A stretch of DNA of 64,000 nt, taken from positions 1 to 64,000 of the forward strand of contig MU853181.1 in assembly GCA_033085395.1 (NCBI GenBank). The letters run 5' to 3'. This stretch comes from Xanthoparmelia taractica (Eukaryota > Ascomycota > Lecanoromycetes > Lecanorales > Parmeliaceae). The translations under genes were made by a program, and so were the position numbers. Shown one piece after another: positions 24,688 through 34,634 of the stretch. The first letter of the stretch is position 1. Every line of letters begins with the position of its first letter. The notes below the pieces were generated by a model that saw only the letters and a program-made list of their open reading frames with translations, was not told where the DNA came from and searched no databases.

Positions 24688-25659
24688 GTCCGCCATCACG
24701 AATCACGATTCCCGACTACTACTATTACTACCACGACTATAACATATTGCCCTTTGAGCCCTGGGGCCGGATAACAACGCCGCCAAGAATAATCATAATT
24801 CTGCTTTCGCTGAGGTGTTTTGGTTTGGATTGATCATATACCACTGTACCACTATGGGCGGACAACTGATTTACGACCTTATGGGATGGAAGAAAATAAT
24901 TGCTGCTGCGTCAGATATTAACGGGTTGTTGTGACTGGAAAAAGAATGCGTTCTGTACGAATAGGAGACCCCGGTTGAGACTGTTACTATAATCTTAATC
25001 TTAATAATAGAGCAGTATGAGATGCAGTTAGCATATACTTTCTAGACAGCGGATACTTTGCCTTTGCTCTCTCTCTGTCTCTCTCGCCCATCAGCCTCAG
25101 CGCTAGCCTTACAGTACAGTTCGTAGAGGAAAGGGTAAGCTAGAACTAGTGGCTTGGCGGGGATTGTTCCAAAAGTGAATTCATCTCATTGACAGGCACA
25201 AACGCCAACTCTTGGCTCATGCCAAGCTCACTCAATTGTTGACGACTGGTCTGTCCCATCCAAGAGCTGTCGAGATCATTTACTTGTTTCCGTCGTCTTG
25301 TCTCTCCTTGCCCAAGTGGCAATCCTTCAATTGTAGATGAGTTGCCAGACACGTTGAGCGTTCCTTCTCGATTCCGCTTCATCACTTCTATAGTACACAA
25401 GTACACCTATCCAATAGGCACAGCGAGACCCATACGGTACCGCCATTGTGGCCGTTGTTTTGTAATGTTACATGTCCTTCCCGTATGCTCATCCGACGAT
25501 ACAAAGCCTCCAGCAGCATTCGCTTCCTGCAACAATTACACCTCCACAAAGCGTTACGAAGTGTATACTAAAGAAGTGCGGACTAGACATCGAGTGCTTC
25601 CCATCCTTCACCACACCCGGACGCCTTTCCGTATCCAATAAAACGCCTTTCTAACATCC
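24688..25659. other. Intergenic, convergent 3' ends
   Basis: This lies between the plus-strand C2H2 gene and a minus-strand gene. It includes a CT dinucleotide-rich run near 25066-25087. No coding region is supported. Confidence 0.4.
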
Positions 25660-26311
25660 TCAAAACGGGCCTTTCATGCTCATCTCCCTGCTTTCACCGA
25701 AGCTGGCCTCCCTCCAAAAGGTCACTATTGCTTCTACCCTTTCCGTCACACTCCTTCTTCTCCCCATCATCCGTTCCTTCCTCTTACGCCTATATTCCTT
25801 AGACTCGCCTCCATTGTAATACATTTCTATCTGCTGCCCAATTGACATGGTCTGATTTGCCAGCAATGGAGCATTGAAACGACGAAGTTCCGCATAGTCA
25901 CAGCTGTCGATAATGTCCATAGCAATCGTGTATTCTCTGCTTAGGCCGGTGACGGGATCAATGTCGTCCCAATTGGTGGCGTCGGGTGAGATGGGTCTGG
26001 TGGAGTGAGTCCATCTCAAGGGGCATACAGCGGTCACATAAGCGCGGACTCACGGGGTGTTACACTTTGAGGTGTTGCGTTGCAGATGATTCTCCTCCTT
26101 CAATATCGAAGCAATATGTGGGCTAGATGCGTGGAGATCAGTCTGCTGTGTCTGAACAAGAAGTCACAAGGATGCGTGACTTACAGGCTGGTAGCCTTTG
26201 GAATAATACACTTTTCGAGACTATCGTTCCCATCGGGGTTGGAAGCGATAAGCGGGCTACACCTCAGTGTTAGCCCATACACGACGCAAGGAGCCTCAAC
26301 AATGGGTGGCG
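25660..26311 (-). CDS. Uncharacterised protein, 5' end unresolved
   Basis: Three joined exons on the minus strand read from high to low coordinate: about 26311-26184, 26121-26053 and 25996-25660. They are joined by introns with GTAAGT and GTGAGT donors (62 and 56 nt) and with matching phases. The encoded segment begins around APCVVYGLTLRCSPLIASN, continues through DATNWDDIDPVTGLSREYT and ends in a basic, Arg/Lys-rich tail with RRKRKERMMGRRRS. The continuity of frame across two introns is strong evidence for a real gene. No start codon can be fixed: the frame closes with a TGA near 26322, so at least one more upstream exon or a different first splice is needed. I do not recognise the family. 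Paired cysteines suggest a secreted or membrane-exposed part, but this is speculative. Confidence 0.5.
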
Positions 26312-28134
26312 TACGAGGCGGTAGTCATTGTGAGGTTGTGTGGAAGATGGGAGTGAGCCGAAGGTGAGCTACTAGTTCAGTGTCAATATTGATCATGAAT
26401 GACGCTTATCAGGCAGCACACCCTTCTTTCAAGAAATATGACGACAAGGGTAAGAGGTATATGCGTGTTTCTATCTCATTTGTCGCCGTTCGACGACGGA
26501 AATTGCTGGAAGACCCCCCCGAAAGGTCAACGTTCATGGCGGCCAGGACCGTCCAACCAAGCCTCACATAACCAATCAACACAAAAAAGGTGATGACCTC
26601 ACCCAAGTGTGACTTGACCCAGCTGCCAACTAATGCGACCCGAAAGAATTTATCCATCTGATCATGCGACGGGACACAAGGCAGTCCCAAAGCTCCAGAA
26701 GTGAACCTTACCCTCCATCACGCCTATGGGTTCCTGCCAGAGGTTCCGGGCACACTTCATATATTAGAACCAAGGGACTTGCACTGAGTTTCCTATCTAG
26801 AGCAGCGTACTGATGATTCATCAAAAATGAAATGGTCTTCGACCGCCAAAGGCCAGGCGCTAGCCAAGAGCCAGAAAGCAGAGGGAGACGCTAAGAGCTA
26901 TCCACCACGCCCTTTACACGAACCGACGCAGCTACACAAAAACACCTGGGTCCCGACACTTTGAATATACACCCGATAGAACGAACGGTTGCGGCCTGGA
27001 AGCTACCAATTCGGCGGGCTCGGAATCCAGGCATTGTGTTCCCGGGGAAGCCATGTGGCTGCATCCGAGACGCGTGCTAAGGGCATAGCTAGACATGGTT
27101 CTGGTTAGCAGCAGCCTGTCAGACTTGCAACTGATTTGCATTCCAATACCGTGGAAGCCGTCCTCGTGGATGAGTGGCGCCGTTGGAAAATTGGATGCAG
27201 CTCGTCGGTGGGACACATCGTTGATTGCAGATCTTAACCTTGAAGCTGCCTGAGCCGTCCATCACTGATGAACCGATCAACGCTTCCATGAAGGTGAAGT
27301 ACTGGGTCTGCCTAGGTTCTTTACACGTAAGCAATTAAAACCGCCCATCCCTATCAACGGAACGACTCTCCGCTGGCTACCAACAGCCCGGTTAAAACTA
27401 CCCGTCGGCCTTCTGAGAATCAGTTCCGATCAGCTTGCCAGAATGAGGCATCTCCTCCAGAAAGCTTAATGGCATCCTCTTACCTCGATCAATTTCGTCA
27501 CGCACCTACCCGCTCTCGCAGAACAACGACGCCCAGAAAACTCTTGGTGTCGGTCGTGTATCCGCCCATCTCGGCAGCTGAACGGCTCGGTTATCATAGG
27601 ATTCCATGTGGTGCCACAAAAGTCCAACTCGAAGATATAGGTTCTCTTGAGTGGCGGTGACCGTCCTAAATGCCGTTCCTTCGGCAAGGCCCGAGGCCAT
27701 GGCACCGGGACGATGGTGCTGAGCCCGTTCAGTGATCGTGAAGTTAAAAGCATGAACCGGGCTGGCGGCATTTACGAATGTGTACGGGCGATCTGGCCTC
27801 CTCCCGGCAGCTGAAAGCATTTGGGATGCGAGCTGAATCGAGGGTTGTAGTCTTGACGGATGAGAACAAGGATTAAATCGGCCGATTCAGGAGCAACGGC
27901 AGATTCGAGAAAAAATGAAAAAGTTTGAAATGTTGGAATAGAAGGAAAATCAGATGTTCCAGATTCGGATTGGTTTAATCTGTTACTTGCAAAAATGGTA
28001 GGATCGTGATGCCTGCTCACTGCTTTTAGAACGCCAGTATATCGCTTCAAAGAAACCCAGTTTCAGCCACAATGGGCACCACCAGCACCATCGCTGTCCG
28101 TAAGAAAAAGATCATCACTCGTCACTCGGCCGCC
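26312..28134. other. Unresolved interval
   Basis: Part of this must hold the missing 5' end of the minus-strand gene ending at 25660. A minus-strand frame near 26410-26690 carries a hydrophobic stretch (HLGEVITFFVLIGYVRLGW) and could be an upstream exon, but no frame-consistent splice was found. The remainder (26700-28100) shows no coding pattern I can support. Confidence 0.3.
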
Positions 28135-29505
28135 TCACCCGCCTTTCGCCCAGCCACCTTCATGCCAACTTTTCACAATCTCCCGGATCCCATCCCTCCA
28201 TTCCGCGACTGCCGTCCTTTCCTCCGCTTCTTTTGCCAGGGCCCCCTTCAAGGCGTTTTCCACCGCCCTACCCTTCATGACCCTACTGGCCTGTTCCCCC
28301 CGTCTGGCAAATTCGAACGGCAATCCCTCTTTTGCCATACCAAGCTTCTGTGAAGCTATCCGTGCACCCGCATACGGGCTATCGCCAATAGCCGCAAAGA
28401 GCAACGTCACCCCCAAAGCAAACACGTCGGAAGCATACGTTGCGACGGCGCGGTCGGCGTTGCGAGGGGATAGTGCTTCGAGGAGTTCGGGGGATAAGTA
28501 CTCTGTCGTGACTGCGCTGACTTCTTCAACCTCTTTCTCCTCACCCGTATTGGAGATGATGTGCGAGGAGGAGAAATCGCAGTATAGGGGCGTCAGCTGC
28601 CCGCTGTTTTCGGGTCGGAGAAGGACGTTCGTGGGCTTGATGTCCCCGTGTACACAGCTGATACCGTGGAGAAATGCCAGACCGCTGATGAGACCCTCGG
28701 CGAGACCGGCCCATTCCTCGGCACCGATGACGGGGTCAAACATGGTCTTTGTCGAAAGCGGACGTCCGGTAGCCGCTCTAGCATGGGCTTCGAGGCTGAG
28801 AGGTATGGCGTCGAGTATTATGGAATGCTGAGCCGAGTCGAAACCGTGAAATGGGACGACATATGTCGATGCGTCGGGCTGGGAGTGGATGTATGTGAGG
28901 ATTCTTGCTTCTTTCAGGAGAACCTTGTGCGCTTGGCGGCTGGAGGGTTTCTTCACTGCTATTACCCTGTTTCTTGAGGTGTTCGCGTCACTGGTTGGTG
29001 ACATGGGAGGAGTTGGCGGCAGATTTGTCAATGGCTCCAATGGTTCGATATTTTGGACCGCACGATATACCGTGCTCCAAGCACCATGCCCCAGCACCTC
29101 GTCCAGCTCATATTCTGCGGTATAAAGTTTTGGTGCCGCGTCCGGTCCCAGGGCTTCCTGTGCTGGAGCCTGGCTCGCCTCAAACTTGAGCATCTTGGAT
29201 GGCTCCACGCCTGGATTGACGTCGATCGGGATTGTTACTGCAGCTCCATCCGCGCTGGCGGCAGCTCGGCTGATCTCTGGTTTCGGGGGTGTGGATGGAG
29301 GGGTGAGGAGCTGAATCATACCAATCACAGGGACCTCTGCTGGCAGGGTCTTGGAAGTCGCAAGTTGAGGTCTCTGGTTCAGCGGAAGAGCCGGCAGCTC
29401 TGCGAGCGCGGGTCGCGCGGGCACTGCGGGGGGACTGCTTGGTGGACTGGTGAGTGGGAGCCAGCGCGGCTTGGAGACGGCGAGTTGGGGAATTTTCTCG
29501 GACAT
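28135..29505 (-). CDS. Divergent serine/threonine protein kinase
   Basis: A single exon encodes 456 residues, starting at the Met that opens MSEKIPQLAVSKPRW. An in-frame upstream Met at 29634 exists but would add a low-complexity extension. The first 130 residues are Pro/Ala-rich. The kinase domain then shows a Gly-loop LGHGAWSTVYRA (about 136-147), the Lys of IAVKK, the catalytic loop VHGDIKPTNVLL (about 282-293), CDFS in place of DFG (about 308) and TTEYLSPELL as the activation-segment end. HGD instead of HRD is tolerated in several fungal kinase groups. DFS replaces only the Gly and keeps the metal-binding Asp, so activity is plausible. A Pro-rich insert (PPTPPMSPTS) sits between the Gly-loop and the VAIK lysine. 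The substrate and pathway are unknown. Confidence 0.85.
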   Translation of the reverse strand: MSEKIPQLAVSKPRWLPLTSPPSSPPAVPARPALAELPALPLNQRPQLATSKTLPAEVPVIGMIQLLTPPSTPPKPEISRAAASADGAAVTIPIDVNPGVEPSKMLKFEASQAPAQEALGPDAAPKLYTAEYELDEVLGHGAWSTVYRAVQNIEPLEPLTNLPPTPPMSPTSDANTSRNRVIAVKKPSSRQAHKVLLKEARILTYIHSQPDASTYVVPFHGFDSAQHSIILDAIPLSLEAHARAATGRPLSTKTMFDPVIGAEEWAGLAEGLISGLAFLHGISCVHGDIKPTNVLLRPENSGQLTPLYCDFSSSHIISNTGEEKEVEEVSAVTTEYLSPELLEALSPRNADRAVATYASDVFALGVTLLFAAIGDSPYAGARIASQKLGMAKEGLPFEFARRGEQASRVMKGRAVENALKGALAKEAEERTAVAEWRDGIREIVKSWHEGGWAKGG

Positions 29506-30280
29506 GTTGAAGTGTTGATGAAGACTCGAGCAGGACCGTGTCGTAGAGGAGTGCAGCCGCGATGGTGTCGATCGTTTGGAGGCTGCAAGCCACAAATTCA
29601 ATCGCCCCGCTGGTATAGTTATGGCACCCTTCACTCGGATGTTTGGGGGACTATGTTGTTCTTGACGGAATGCAGGCGCGAAAGGTGCGACGGGCTGGAC
29701 CTTTTTATGGGAGAGGAGGGAAATTGCGCATTTTTTGGGTTGTTCTCTTTCGGACGTACGAAATGAGAGGTGAAGCCAGAAGAGGTTATGGCGCGCGATT
29801 TAGGCTTCTGGGAAGGCGTCCAACGAGGAAGAAGAAGAAGAAGACGAAGGGTGCCATAAGTATGAAATGAACGGTATCGACGTCGCGCAGTCATGGAAAG
29901 GAAATTGCCCTTTTATGAGCGCCTTTTCCTTGTGACTTTGCCTCATCCTGGACGTGAGGTTTCATTGTTTGGATGTTTTTGGCTCAGCTGGTTGAGAAGT
30001 GAAGAGATGGTTTGAGAGATTGCATCACGGGGGCTTTGATTGGCTGCTGGGCCCCCACGTGCGCTAGTTTGACGGGTCTGACCGAGATACTGGTGCTTGA
30101 ATTCATTCGCTAACTGTTTATTTAGCTATCTAAACTTCTCTGCACCCGGCCGTAAGGGATTGTGTCTTCAGCAAATAAACAAGCACATCTGCACGCATCG
30201 GCTGTAGCAACATTCGCCCTCTGCTGTCAACTGCTCTCTGCCAAACGACCATCTCGCCCTGCATCTGATTCTACATGTCG
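29506..30280. promoter_or_regulatory. Upstream region of the kinase gene
   Basis: This 775-bp interval lies between two minus-strand genes. It contains a GAA triplet run at about 29826-29846. It is the promoter side of the kinase and the 3' side of the SDR. No gene is seen. Confidence 0.35.
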
Positions 30281-31083
30281 CTAAGCCATGCCTCCGTTAT
30301 CCCGGAGAATTTGACCGCTGATCCATGAGCTCGAGCCACTGCTCAACCAGACAATCGCCTCGGCAATCTCCTCCGGCTTCCCGATGCGACCCAAAGGACT
30401 CATTCCCGCGAACATTTTCAACGTCTGCTCCGACTTGCCATTGTAGAAGAGATCCGTGCCCGTGGGACCAGGGGCCACGGCGTTGACCGTGATGCCCTTG
30501 GATGCAAGGTCCCTGCACATGACGCGTGTCATCTGCTCGATGGCGCCTTTGGTGGAGGTGTAGAGGAGGTATGGGGGCTGAACTGAAGTGGAAGCGCATT
30601 GTGTGGTCGAGATCAGGACGATGTGAGAGCCTTCAAGCATATGAGGTGCTGCTTTCTTTGGGGGTTGTGAGCTTAGACAAGATCAACTGTGGTCTGAAGA
30701 TGAGGGTGACTAGCCTGACAGAGGAAATAGGGACCCTTGACGTTAAGGCGGTAGCTCTTGTCGAAGTCCGCCTCGGTCATGGCATCCAGGGATTTCAAGA
30801 TCATGATGGCCGCACACGGAATCACAATGTCGATCTTGCCGAATTTCTTCACCGTCTCGGAAACCATGGTCTCAATGTCCTCGACGCTGCCAGCATCACC
30901 TTTTATAAGCAGGGAGCGCTCGTCGCCCATCTGCTTGGCGATATCCTCGGCAGCGTTGGTGTCTGAGGAGTAGTTGATGGCGAAGTTGGCACCGGACTTG
31001 GCGAGGAGAAGAGAGGTGGCGGCTCCGATGCCCTTGCTGCCGCCGGTGATGAGGGCGGTCTTACCGGCGAGCGGTCCAGACAT
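30281..31083 (-). CDS. Short-chain dehydrogenase/reductase (SDR)
   Basis: A classical NAD(P)(H)-dependent oxidoreductase of 247 residues. Two exons, 31083-30715 and 30655-30281. The Rossmann nucleotide loop is TGGSKGIG (about 13-20). The position of the usual NNAG motif reads PCAA. The catalytic triad region is present: the Ser in LISTTQ and the YTSTK Tyr/Lys pair. C-terminal sequence follows the beta-ketoacyl-reductase-like pattern (GITVNAVAPGPTGTDL and a final SGQILRDNGGMA). The intron (30714-30656) appears to begin GC rather than GT: CAG|GCTAGT with acceptor CAAAG gives QKAAPHM, the residues expected in this family. A GT donor four bases downstream with a different acceptor would give QATAPHM. 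The substrate cannot be deduced; relatives reduce ketoacyl, polyol or polyketide intermediates. Confidence 0.9.
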
Positions 31084-31747
31084 TTTCGCGGTCGGTGGGT
31101 GTTTCTTGGATAGGAGCGGAAGGTGCTGAAGCTTTTGTTATATAGAAATTTCTATACGTAGAGCTGTGGTTTGGTGGTATGTTGATTGAGAAGCCGGAGT
31201 GAGGATGGGTAGAATGAGGGATTTGAAAGGCCAGGCGGATTGGCCTTCCGTTTAATATGCGTTGCCTTTCCATCATTGCGCTCTAACATGGTTCCAAGGT
31301 GTTGTTGAAGAGACGGCAGCAGTGATAGCTTAGAGCGAGCTTAGAGCAAGCTTACAAAAGGACGCGAGCTGTAAACCCGCGATAAACCCCCGGAGAACGG
31401 CCCTACTGCGGTTATATTTCTAAGCTCTTTTAGGTACCTTAGATTTCCGCACGCCCGACAAAGGCCCGGAAACGCTACTTTTATCGCCACGCTTGGTGGA
31501 CGAAGCTATTTGGGAAACCAGACATGTATATGCCTTAGATAGAAAGCATTGACTAGATTAAGACCTAGATAATTTTTATGGAACATTATCTAATGATAGG
31601 TTGAGATACTTTGCCATGCAGACTGAGCGCGTCTACCAAATCGCCGAGAATGTTTCCAATCTCAAACGGACCATGATACACTCGCAACAACAAGTCCGGC
31701 AACAGGACTGATGGGATTACATCCTGCCATCAAGGGGTCTAGTGAAT
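31084..31747. promoter_or_regulatory. Divergent promoter region, SDR and COG5
   Basis: A 664-bp head-to-head intergenic region between the minus-strand SDR and plus-strand COG5. Both core promoters must lie here. No repeat or coding sequence is seen. Confidence 0.45.
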
Positions 31748-33034
31748 ATGACGGACTCTGAGCCGTCATACATCGATTATGAGGCCTTTCTGGACCCCAA
31801 TTTCTCACCTACGTCCTTTGCCAACTCGCTTGTCCTAGCCACGAATAACCCATCGGATACGCCCTTGGATCTTTCTACACCCCTTTCCAGAGTACTGTTC
31901 GACGTGCAAGAAGTCGACACACATATCCATACCCTGACGACGCAATCCGCACTACCGTTACTCAATTACACAAAAGACCAGAACGATGCTGGCCAGCGGA
32001 TCGTCAGCGAGGTCGAAGCTCAGGTAGCGAACCTCACGGATGGCTACCAGCGGCTAGAAAGAGAAATCATACAGCGGTACGAAGCTGCGGATGAGGTCCG
32101 CATTGCCGTAGAAAGGCTATGGCAAACCGTAAAGATTGGTCGTGGGGTGGGAAGGTGTCTACTGCTGGGGCGACAGCTTGAGGCTCAGATGGGTGAAGTT
32201 GGCCCTGGCAGTGTGGCGAAGAAGGAAGACCATAGGGCCATGATACGGGCAGCGAATACGCTTCTTACTATTCGCCAATTGCTCGCCGCTTCTGGACCTG
32301 ATGAAGAAGGCGAGCATCTACTACGCATCAATCTCATCTCGAGCCTCCAAAGTGGCCTCCTCGCTTCTTCTGAAAACACACTACAAAGTCGTGGGCAGCA
32401 GATCATCCGTGAATTCTCCATGTCTTCGCTTGCTCCGTCGCCCAACGGACCTGCGACTTACGCCCAAACCGAAGAGACGAAAGCCCGAACAACCTCCGCC
32501 CTCGTGACTCTCCACCTCCTTTCCCCGCCGCTTCTCCTGTCAGCACTCCAATCGTACCTTCGCACCTCTCTAACATCTTCTCTCGCCTCCATTGCCAGGG
32601 CTCTGGCGAATCTTCCAAATCTGGACCGGACTTTACTCGAAGTGTCTGCTCGCTGTCAAAACATCGTTGCTCTTGAAGCTTTGCTTGAGACTGTCAAGGC
32701 TCCTTCTCACCCAACCAAAGATACCATAGATAGCGGAGGCGAGCCATCGAATTTCCTGCGGCCTTTACTTGCAGCGTTGGACACTTCGTCATTGCCATCA
32801 TACTTCTGGCGAAGTTTGGCTGAAGGATTAGCTGGGAGGGTTTCTGACCTGGTAGCTAGAGGAGGCGTGAATGCAAGAACGTTAAGGGGTCAGAGAGATA
32901 GAGTCAAAGAAAACATTCGGGACTGTGTGTTTAAGGGAAGCCAAGGGCCTAGCGGCGCACGAGGAAGAGAAGGGGCATGGGAAAGAGAAGCCGCGGTGAT
33001 GGTGGGAAGTGTGGTTGGGGCTTTGGGGAGATGA
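31748..33034 (+). CDS. COG5: Conserved oligomeric Golgi complex subunit 5
   Basis: A single exon of 428 residues, started at the ATG that opens MTDSEPSYIDYEAFLDPNF. COG5 belongs to lobe B of the eight-subunit COG tether that captures retrograde vesicles at the Golgi. The N-terminal block (SYIDYEAFLDPNFSPTSFAN, then the TPLSRVLFDVQEVDTHIHTL segment) is the conserved family start. Coiled-coil heptads follow (VEAQVANLTDGYQRLEREII) and then helical regions. The length matches the fungal orthologues, which are much shorter than the animal protein. The C-terminal 60 residues are Gly/Arg-rich and poorly conserved. Confidence 0.88.
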   Translation: MTDSEPSYIDYEAFLDPNFSPTSFANSLVLATNNPSDTPLDLSTPLSRVLFDVQEVDTHIHTLTTQSALPLLNYTKDQNDAGQRIVSEVEAQVANLTDGYQRLEREIIQRYEAADEVRIAVERLWQTVKIGRGVGRCLLLGRQLEAQMGEVGPGSVAKKEDHRAMIRAANTLLTIRQLLAASGPDEEGEHLLRINLISSLQSGLLASSENTLQSRGQQIIREFSMSSLAPSPNGPATYAQTEETKARTTSALVTLHLLSPPLLLSALQSYLRTSLTSSLASIARALANLPNLDRTLLEVSARCQNIVALEALLETVKAPSHPTKDTIDSGGEPSNFLRPLLAALDTSSLPSYFWRSLAEGLAGRVSDLVARGGVNARTLRGQRDRVKENIRDCVFKGSQGPSGARGREGAWEREAAVMVGSVVGALGR

Positions 33035-34634
33035 CGGAACAGTAATATTGATTAAACCTTGCCCACAAGGAGCTTTGTGCTCAGTCAATTTTGTGTACAT
33101 CTCGGACGGGTACCAATATCATGGCTGATTACTAAGTTACTAGCCAAGTCTATAAATGGATTTAGGACTTAAGGATGGCGTTGTCGATCATCAAACAGAT
33201 CTATGGGACAGGCGCTGAAGATCTCCGAGATTTGGCTGCCGTTAAAAACGCGCGCCATCCTTGAAGCCAACCGGAAGCAAGCCTCTCGTCTCTCAAAGAC
33301 ACCAAAGGATGATCAAGTGGGATAATGAAGGGTTATCGATAGCAAATTGGGGGCACGGTGGGGTCGTCATGTCGACATATACGAGCATGAGCGTGAACAG
33401 GGAAGAAGGCTGCAAGCGAACATGAGGGGCAGCGGTACATTGCTTGGATGTACCTGAAGCCCTTGCAGAAATGCAAGCTGGACTTGGACCAAATGGTCTA
33501 GCCGTACATAGGTTGGCCATCAGCAATTGGAGCCTGGTTCAGCCTGGTTGCATGCGTACCACTCGCTACCCTCCATTCATCCTGCGTTACTTTTGCACAC
33601 CGCCGCGCGAGCTCGCATTCCTCGCCCTATTGCCGCCGAAAATTGCTCCGGATCCTGTGCATATGGCCGCATAAGACTGCCCCTCTCCCCCCAATATTGG
33701 ATGTAGCCATCCCGCGGCTCCCACTTTTGGCAGAGCATAGCATGCATGATACATCAGTAATGTATGCAAGCACATGAGCAACAGGTAGATATTTGGATTC
33801 TCGGTAACCCCACGGACGCAATGTTCTTTTCCCCCTCTTCTCGCTGCTGCTACCCTATTGAGCGGAGGAATCTCCATCTCGTTCTGCCTGCCTCATCCGG
33901 TATATGATGCCTTGTCCAGGGAACGAATCGTAAGCGGCCTGTGTTTTAGGTAACCGTAGAAGCGTTATTCCACCGAGTGAGGGTTAAAGTTCCCCTAGAT
34001 TTCCCCTAGAGTTCCCCCTGCCACCGCCGAGGCCACAAGTTCCCTCTAGGCCGGTCTTCCTGCAGCCTTCGATGGCGACTAGGGACCCCGCGACGAACCT
34101 CTCCTGACCCCATTCTTACGAAGTTACCACTTCTTTTCACTGATGACCACTGACCACGTAGCGATTCTGAATCGTCATCTCTGTCATTCTTGGAAGTAGG
34201 TATCGGTGTCTGTCCAGTCTGCATGTTTTAGCGTTCGACACACAAGCTTCTTTCTGAAACAACCTCTTCGCTTCCCTCTATTCTTATCGCCGCGTACCAC
34301 CACTCGACCCTCCCCGCCACAATCTTCATGTACGACGCAAAAAGGGCGATCTCTATACTGCATTGATCCACATCGTGTTCTGGAGATCCCATACACGTTT
34401 GCGACAGGCGCTGTAGGGTTGACTTGCGCAGGTTGGCAGCAAACACACCTCGAGGCTGCACTCGAGACTCCGTCACTCCTCCGTACTTTAAACCTTCTCA
34501 CCTCGACATCTCCATGAAACTAGTGCAAGCGCTCATCGACTTCTAGTCGCCTTCTACAACTTAGAGAACCCCCTCGCCAGACTCGGCGAGGCCCTTTACG
34601 TTTCTCACACAGGCAAAGTCGGAACGTGGCCGCA
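33035..34634. promoter_or_regulatory. Long upstream region of the second C2H2 factor
   Basis: 1.6 kb without a supported gene. The last several hundred bases before 34635 are pyrimidine-rich and probably a long 5' leader of the transcription factor. Short open frames are scattered and some could act as upstream ORFs. Confidence 0.35.

Noticed and set aside
24571..24833. Unspliced C-terminal extension of the first C2H2 factor
   Set aside because: Read-through gives an Ile/Leu-rich tail unlike the rest, whereas splicing 24513-24570 with good signals gives a more protein-like end.
27466..28050. Several overlapping minus-strand frames near 27.5-28.0 kb
   Set aside because: Three different frames overlap with no recognisable motif, and none could be joined by splice sites to a neighbour.
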